NCBI GenBank assembly: GCA_029637525.1
Contig: CP072660.1
Coordinates: forward strand, 124,001 to 188,000
Length of the DNA: 64,000 nucleotides
Direction of reading: 5' to 3'
DNA from: Desulfurococcaceae archaeon MEX13E-LK6-19
Lineage (GTDB): Archaea; Thermoproteota; Thermoprotei_A; Sulfolobales; Desulfurococcaceae
The notes below the pieces were generated by a model. It was not told where the DNA came from, made no database searches, and was given only the letters and a program-made list of their open reading frames with translations. Within the stretch, counting starts at the first letter, position 1; the number at the start of each line of letters is the position of its first letter. Made by a program: the position numbers and the translations under genes. Of the stretch, positions 59,931 through 64,000 are shown one piece after another.

Positions 59931-60764
59931 TCACCCACTTGGACTAAGAAGGATAAAGAATTGGTTCAACAACACGCCATCATCTGCATGATATATATTT
60001 ACTTTCAGTACAACACCGCTTGAAACTGGTTCATTAATTATTGTTGCATCACTATAAACACCTTTTACTATGAATGATACAACTTCGTAATTTTTATTAT
60101 TTAAATCAACTGTTTTAACTGTACTAAAAACTATTTTTGTACCTCTATACACCTCAACTTTTAATCTAGTATTGTACTCTACTGCTTCTTTAGGTTTATA
60201 GAATAGCATGAATACTCTAGTATGCGTGCTATTAATTTTCTCCACAGATAGTCTTGGCGTAAATAAGCTAGTTATTATATCCCTTGCTATGGTTGACGTG
60301 TTTATAGTAACTTTTTTCCCGTTAATTTCTTTCTGAACAGGATAATTTACTCTTAATGAAAGAAGCTCCGTAAACTCCTTCTCTATTTTCATAGTAAAAT
60401 TCCTGCCATCAACTAATTCACTATATTTTATTTTCAAAGGTATAGTACCGCCATAAGTTGTTTTATCACCCTTTATTGTAAACGTAAATAGTTCTTGATC
60501 ACCTACTAACAACGTAATTACCGTACCCTCAAGTGGCTTAGGATCCTCTATTTCAATCTTATAATCAAGTATAATCTCAATGTAATCATTTGTAACTTTA
60601 TTCACACTAACGGGGACCAATACTAATTTTGCTTTAGAAATAGCGTTAGTAGCAGGTACTACTTTATCGTAATATTCAAAAGCAGTATATCCGGCAACAG
60701 CTATACCTGCTATTAAGAGCAGTATACCAATTAATTTCACTGCAAAAACAATAGCTTTACCCAC
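59931..60764 (-). CDS. Secreted, N-terminally anchored protein of unknown function
   Basis: A 277-residue protein with one N-terminal hydrophobic helix (residues 7-28, FAVKLIGILLLIAGIAVAGY) and a beta-rich exterior body. Sequons (NFT, NTS, NST) occur but are fewer than in the other surface proteins. It resembles the paired exterior/membrane layout of 7582-9089. No domain recognised. Upstream spacing suggests its own promoter. Confidence 0.68.
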   Translation of the reverse strand: MGKAIVFAVKLIGILLLIAGIAVAGYTAFEYYDKVVPATNAISKAKLVLVPVSVNKVTNDYIEIILDYKIEIEDPKPLEGTVITLLVGDQELFTFTIKGDKTTYGGTIPLKIKYSELVDGRNFTMKIEKEFTELLSLRVNYPVQKEINGKKVTINTSTIARDIITSLFTPRLSVEKINSTHTRVFMLFYKPKEAVEYNTRLKVEVYRGTKIVFSTVKTVDLNNKNYEVVSFIVKGVYSDATIINEPVSSGVVLKVNIYHADDGVLLNQFFILLSPSG

Positions 60765-60896
60765 ATTTTACACCTTATGAAATATTTTAAACTAGTGACT
60801 ATAAATTTTCTGTGATTGTTAAAAAATATATACCGTTTTCTATGCGTTAGCGGTAGTATTCAAGAATGTCTTTAGAACTTTTCAGGTAAAAACACT

Positions 60897-60906
60897 CTTT
60901 AAAAAT
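60897..60906 (+). promoter_or_regulatory. Possible TATA box for nurA-herA
   Basis: CTTTAAAAAT is 47 bases before the nurA start codon, which gives a leader of about 20 bases. The surrounding spacer has no other clear element. Confidence 0.3.
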
Positions 60907-60952
60907 CCAAATATACACTTACGGGTAAAGAATAAACTTAGGGTATAAGAGC

Positions 60953-62272
60953 ATGGATCTAGCTAGTACAATAGATAAGTATTTATCATTAGTTGAAGAA
61001 GTCCTTTCAAGCAAAATAGATAATGTGTACAGAGATATCTCCTCTCGTCTAGAAAATCCCATAAACTATGTTCGTGAAACCGAGCCCAGTAGCCCTGTTT
61101 TCGAGGGCAACAAGATCATTCATGAAGTCGATGAGGGTACCTTATACAGGAAGAACGGAGAATGGGTAATATTGGGTGTTGATGGCAGTAGCCGGGCTGT
61201 AGATACGCCATATATGTTTCTAGGACTAGCCACCGTATCTATTTATTCGAGAATTCTAGGAGAAATTCTTGATCACCCTCCTCTTCCAGCTAAATATCTT
61301 CTTCCACCCATGGATATTCCTTTTATCGCAATTTCCCCTGATTTTCCATTGAATAAGGTTATCCCCGATGTTTTTCTTACAAGTCCTGCAGGTGTCCCCT
61401 ATGACCGTGATTACAATAAGGCGCTTATACTAGATGAACTAAGGTTTACTCTTGAAAATACCGCTCTTCTTCATATAGCACAAAACACCAATTTAATAAG
61501 AAGTGTTTTAAGGCAAGAAGGAATACTTGTTTTCATCGATGGACCAGTCTATCCCGTCCCAAACCTGTTTAGGCAACACTATAATCTTGTCACCAAAAAT
61601 TTGCCAAGCCGAGGTAGATTAGATGATTACGTTGCTAGTTGGAAAGAACTTCTAAAATATCGTCTCACCGCTATTAAGGCTCTTGAAAAACAAGGAGTCC
61701 CCGTTATAGGCATTGTTAAGAGAATAGAGTCTTCACGTTTACTTTTATCCACAAATAATTTTATTGAACTAGTAAAACAGCAGAAACTATGGGTTGGAGA
61801 TCTTGGGAACGATCAAGCATTTATAGATTCCATATTAAGACTCATGCTTGCTAGGAAAAATATTACACAACCATATAGAGTAATGTATATAGGTCCTATA
61901 ATCGTACCTGCCGAAGCAACATACTTAGATCATTATCTAGAGAACGTCCCAGATAAAATAGTATATTATGTTCTCATACCTTTGAACAAGTATGGTAGTG
62001 AAAAGATTATGTACACCTTATTTAGAGTTGAAGTAACCAAGAATTCGTATAAGCTTCTAGGTGAAGACTCCCTGTCTATCCTAGCTCCTGTTTTCAAGGA
62101 TAGCATCTTATCAGGTACTACATTACCTGTCTCGATACTGTATGCTGACAAGAGGTCTAAAACATTAAGCAGGAGTTTAGCAAATATAATAGCTAGGGAT
62201 CTGGAGAGAAGAGGTGTTCCACTAACTTACGATACAATAAGAACTATAGAGGCATATAATATTGGTGGTTGA
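60953..62272 (+). CDS. nurA: NurA 5'-3' nuclease
   Basis: A 439-residue NurA. GVDGSSRAVDTP with D77 is the first catalytic aspartate region; VFIDGPVYP (about 200-208) and later WVGDLGNDQAF follow the family order. NurA resects DNA ends together with HerA, Mre11 and Rad50. Length is typical. Stop overlaps the herA start by 11 bases. Mre11 and Rad50 are not in the window; they could lie further right. Confidence 0.92.
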   Translation: MDLASTIDKYLSLVEEVLSSKIDNVYRDISSRLENPINYVRETEPSSPVFEGNKIIHEVDEGTLYRKNGEWVILGVDGSSRAVDTPYMFLGLATVSIYSRILGEILDHPPLPAKYLLPPMDIPFIAISPDFPLNKVIPDVFLTSPAGVPYDRDYNKALILDELRFTLENTALLHIAQNTNLIRSVLRQEGILVFIDGPVYPVPNLFRQHYNLVTKNLPSRGRLDDYVASWKELLKYRLTAIKALEKQGVPVIGIVKRIESSRLLLSTNNFIELVKQQKLWVGDLGNDQAFIDSILRLMLARKNITQPYRVMYIGPIIVPAEATYLDHYLENVPDKIVYYVLIPLNKYGSEKIMYTLFRVEVTKNSYKLLGEDSLSILAPVFKDSILSGTTLPVSILYADKRSKTLSRSLANIIARDLERRGVPLTYDTIRTIEAYNIGG

Positions 62273-64000
62273 GAATACGGTAAAAATCTATGAAGATTTA
62301 AAGAAGAAGATCGAGGCAGCCGAGAATATAGCAAGAGAACATGGTGTAATAATCGGCAGAGTATCAAGAAGCGCGCCATCAAGTATTAACGAAGAAGGAG
62401 GTATAGTAATATTTGATGTGGATCCCGAAGTTTACTTCACTAACTTCGAGGATATCGCCCGTAGTGGTGGATACTTAGCTGTAGTAGATATAAAATCAGG
62501 CGAGATCATAAGTCTCCGAATAATAGAGGTCACTAGAGAGGATCTTCTTGCACAACTCAACTTACCAGAATTCACTACAAGTCTTCCAAGACCAGAAGCA
62601 ACCGGTCTTTTAACACGAACACGCGTCAAAGCAAAACCTCTCTTAGCCTACAATCCTGAGAATGGCGTTGTAAGTGTTGCAGGATATGTTATCGAACCAC
62701 AGTCACCAATAATTAAGCCTACACGCGTTGATACCATACAGAAGATCTTAGGGCTACCTACTCAAGGAGTTTTCCTAGGATATGTAACCATAGGAGACCA
62801 ACCGGCATTCAATGGTTTAACCCCACTTTATTTACCGCTAAAAGCTTTTTACCAACACGTCCTTGTCCTTGGAACAACAGGCTCTGGCAAAACTACATTA
62901 CTTAAAAACCTTGTTTCAGCTTTTACAAGCTGTTATAATTTCGAGTGTAGTTTATTACACGAAAAACCTTCCATAATAGTAATGGATCCCAATAAAGACT
63001 ATGTTCATTTGCCTCTAAAACCTCTGTGGGAGAAAACTGCCGGAATTAACTGGGACCTCGAAAAGAAACTTCTTGAAAACACCATGAAAAAAATTAGAAG
63101 ACCAAAAGGATTGGTAATAATATTACCGATAACACAACATGTAATAGACAGGCTAATTACTGAGGAAACGACTTGGGTCAAGGCAATCCGAATCATAGCT
63201 GACGAATACTTCAAAGAAACCTATAAGTCCGTTATAGAACGAGTAGGCTGGAGGATAACAGATTACAATATAGAGGTAATAGATCAATCGTCAAAAGGAA
63301 GTCTTAGATATGCTTGTATAGAAGCCACCATTGACTACGGTAACAACGAGAAAGACTCAATAGAGTTATTCATAATACCATATGGGTTCAGATTTAAATA
63401 CATGGAGCCACGAGAATTCATTGAGTTAAACCCGTTCTTTACACAACAAGCCAAAGATGCATTGTATAGGATATTGATTAGATTAAGAAAAGAAGGTGTA
63501 ATATTCAATACATTAAATGAATTATATGAGGCAATCCAGCAAGCAAAAATTTTGAAGAGAGAAAGAAAACAAGCTACAACACCGGTGATCGAACCACGTA
63601 GAAATAAGATCCTTGAGCTCATTAATAGTTTTGCTATCCATAAAGCAACTTTAGATAACATAATAAGACAAATAGGCTCAATGATTGATACAGGATTTTT
63701 TGATATAAAGATACCTTGTAAGGAAACTCAGGAGAAAGATTGCTATCTCCCCGAACCAAGTATTGAGGTTATTCTAGAAAAACATTTGACTGATCTAAAA
63801 GGATATCCCATTGTTGTTGACCTAGAATATCTACAGGAAAATAGTCCTGGAGACCCAACACAAGCAATCTCGATAGCAGCTTTCAGAATTCTTAACAAGA
63901 TCTTCTTATGGAAGTTGATTAAATCACGTTCACGAGAAATCTCGCAGCCCGTCCTCATACTTATGGATGAAGCACATAGATTCTTCCCAAGTAGAGGAGC
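62262..64000 (+). CDS. herA: HerA DNA-translocating ATPase, 3' part outside window
   Basis: The first about 579 codons of HerA, continuing past the window end. The start is TTG 62262 or GTG 62265. The N-terminal HAS barrel (residues about 20-180) is followed by Walker A TTGSGKTT (about 205-212) and, near 565-573, Walker B ILMDEAH. Between them is the HerA-specific helical insert. HerA forms a hexameric motor that loads and powers NurA in DNA end resection. Confidence 0.93.
   Translation, partial: MVVENTVKIYEDLKKKIEAAENIAREHGVIIGRVSRSAPSSINEEGGIVIFDVDPEVYFTNFEDIARSGGYLAVVDIKSGEIISLRIIEVTREDLLAQLNLPEFTTSLPRPEATGLLTRTRVKAKPLLAYNPENGVVSVAGYVIEPQSPIIKPTRVDTIQKILGLPTQGVFLGYVTIGDQPAFNGLTPLYLPLKAFYQHVLVLGTTGSGKTTLLKNLVSAFTSCYNFECSLLHEKPSIIVMDPNKDYVHLPLKPLWEKTAGINWDLEKKLLENTMKKIRRPKGLVIILPITQHVIDRLITEETTWVKAIRIIADEYFKETYKSVIERVGWRITDYNIEVIDQSSKGSLRYACIEATIDYGNNEKDSIELFIIPYGFRFKYMEPREFIELNPFFTQQAKDALYRILIRLRKEGVIFNTLNELYEAIQQAKILKRERKQATTPVIEPRRNKILELINSFAIHKATLDNIIRQIGSMIDTGFFDIKIPCKETQEKDCYLPEPSIEVILEKHLTDLKGYPIVVDLEYLQENSPGDPTQAISIAAFRILNKIFLWKLIKSRSREISQPVLILMDEAHRFFPSRG

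Noticed and set aside
1-64000. CRISPR arrays, insertion sequences or proviral blocks
   Set aside because: No regularly spaced direct repeats, transposase motifs, terminal inverted repeats or clusters of viral genes were found anywhere in the window.

Overview
This 64 kb window is chromosomal DNA of a hyperthermophilic crenarchaeon, most likely a Desulfurococcales member close to Staphylothermus. The evidence is low GC in protein genes, GC-rich islands exactly where structured RNAs lie, tRNA genes with bulge-helix-bulge introns, and archaeal genes such as V/A-type ATPase subunit D, UPF0216/DUF61, DUF2070, NurA/HerA and a TET-like M42 peptidase. Many genes start with TTG or GTG. The genus is an inference; no rRNA is present to settle it.

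Layout. 1-3365: minus-strand cluster with a circularly permuted GTPase (cut by the left edge), an AK6/Fap7-type kinase, a PAPS-reductase-like PP-loop protein and a PD-(D/E)XK-like protein. 3478-9089: a small unknown protein, hydantoinase/oxoprolinase HyuB-HyuA, and two envelope proteins. 9549-16857: Fe-type alcohol dehydrogenase, an archaeal GH84-type glycosidase, tRNA-Thr with two introns, then poorly conserved or decayed small genes and a sequon-rich surface protein. 17411-31143: a membrane-HEPN protein, a UspA-like protein with an ArsB/NhaD-type transporter, class II-type HMG-CoA reductase, a winged-helix/membrane pair, an ABC-2 exporter, DUF1152, an M42 peptidase, two small-RNA candidates, an M1-like peptidase and a HhH-GPD glycosylase. 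31220-35451: Leloir galactose genes galT-galK with galE nearby. 35635-44986: a dehydrogenase, PAP2 phosphatase, NAD synthase, phosphatases, DUF2070 and unknown proteins, with two C/D sRNA candidates.

45065-45628 is an RNA island: intron-containing tRNA-Ala and tRNA-Ile flank two C/D-type sRNA candidates, one with a guide matching the 16S decoding region. 45736-60764: small winged-helix protein, class V aminotransferase, DUF89-like and metal-site-less amidohydrolase-like proteins, tungsten aldehyde oxidoreductase, CTP-type riboflavin kinase, solo Cas4-like nuclease, CYTH/AEC/HDAC-like cluster, rRNA or tRNA m5C methyltransferase, an atpD-DUF61-LOG-like operon, a DHH phosphoesterase and two envelope proteins. 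60953-64000: nurA-herA of DNA end resection, herA cut by the right edge.

There is no CRISPR array, insertion sequence, rRNA or provirus visible. The most novel material is the set of small RNAs (one H/ACA and six C/D candidates), the unusual tRNA introns, the membrane-HEPN protein, the PP-loop/nuclease-like pair, and the GH84 enzyme.
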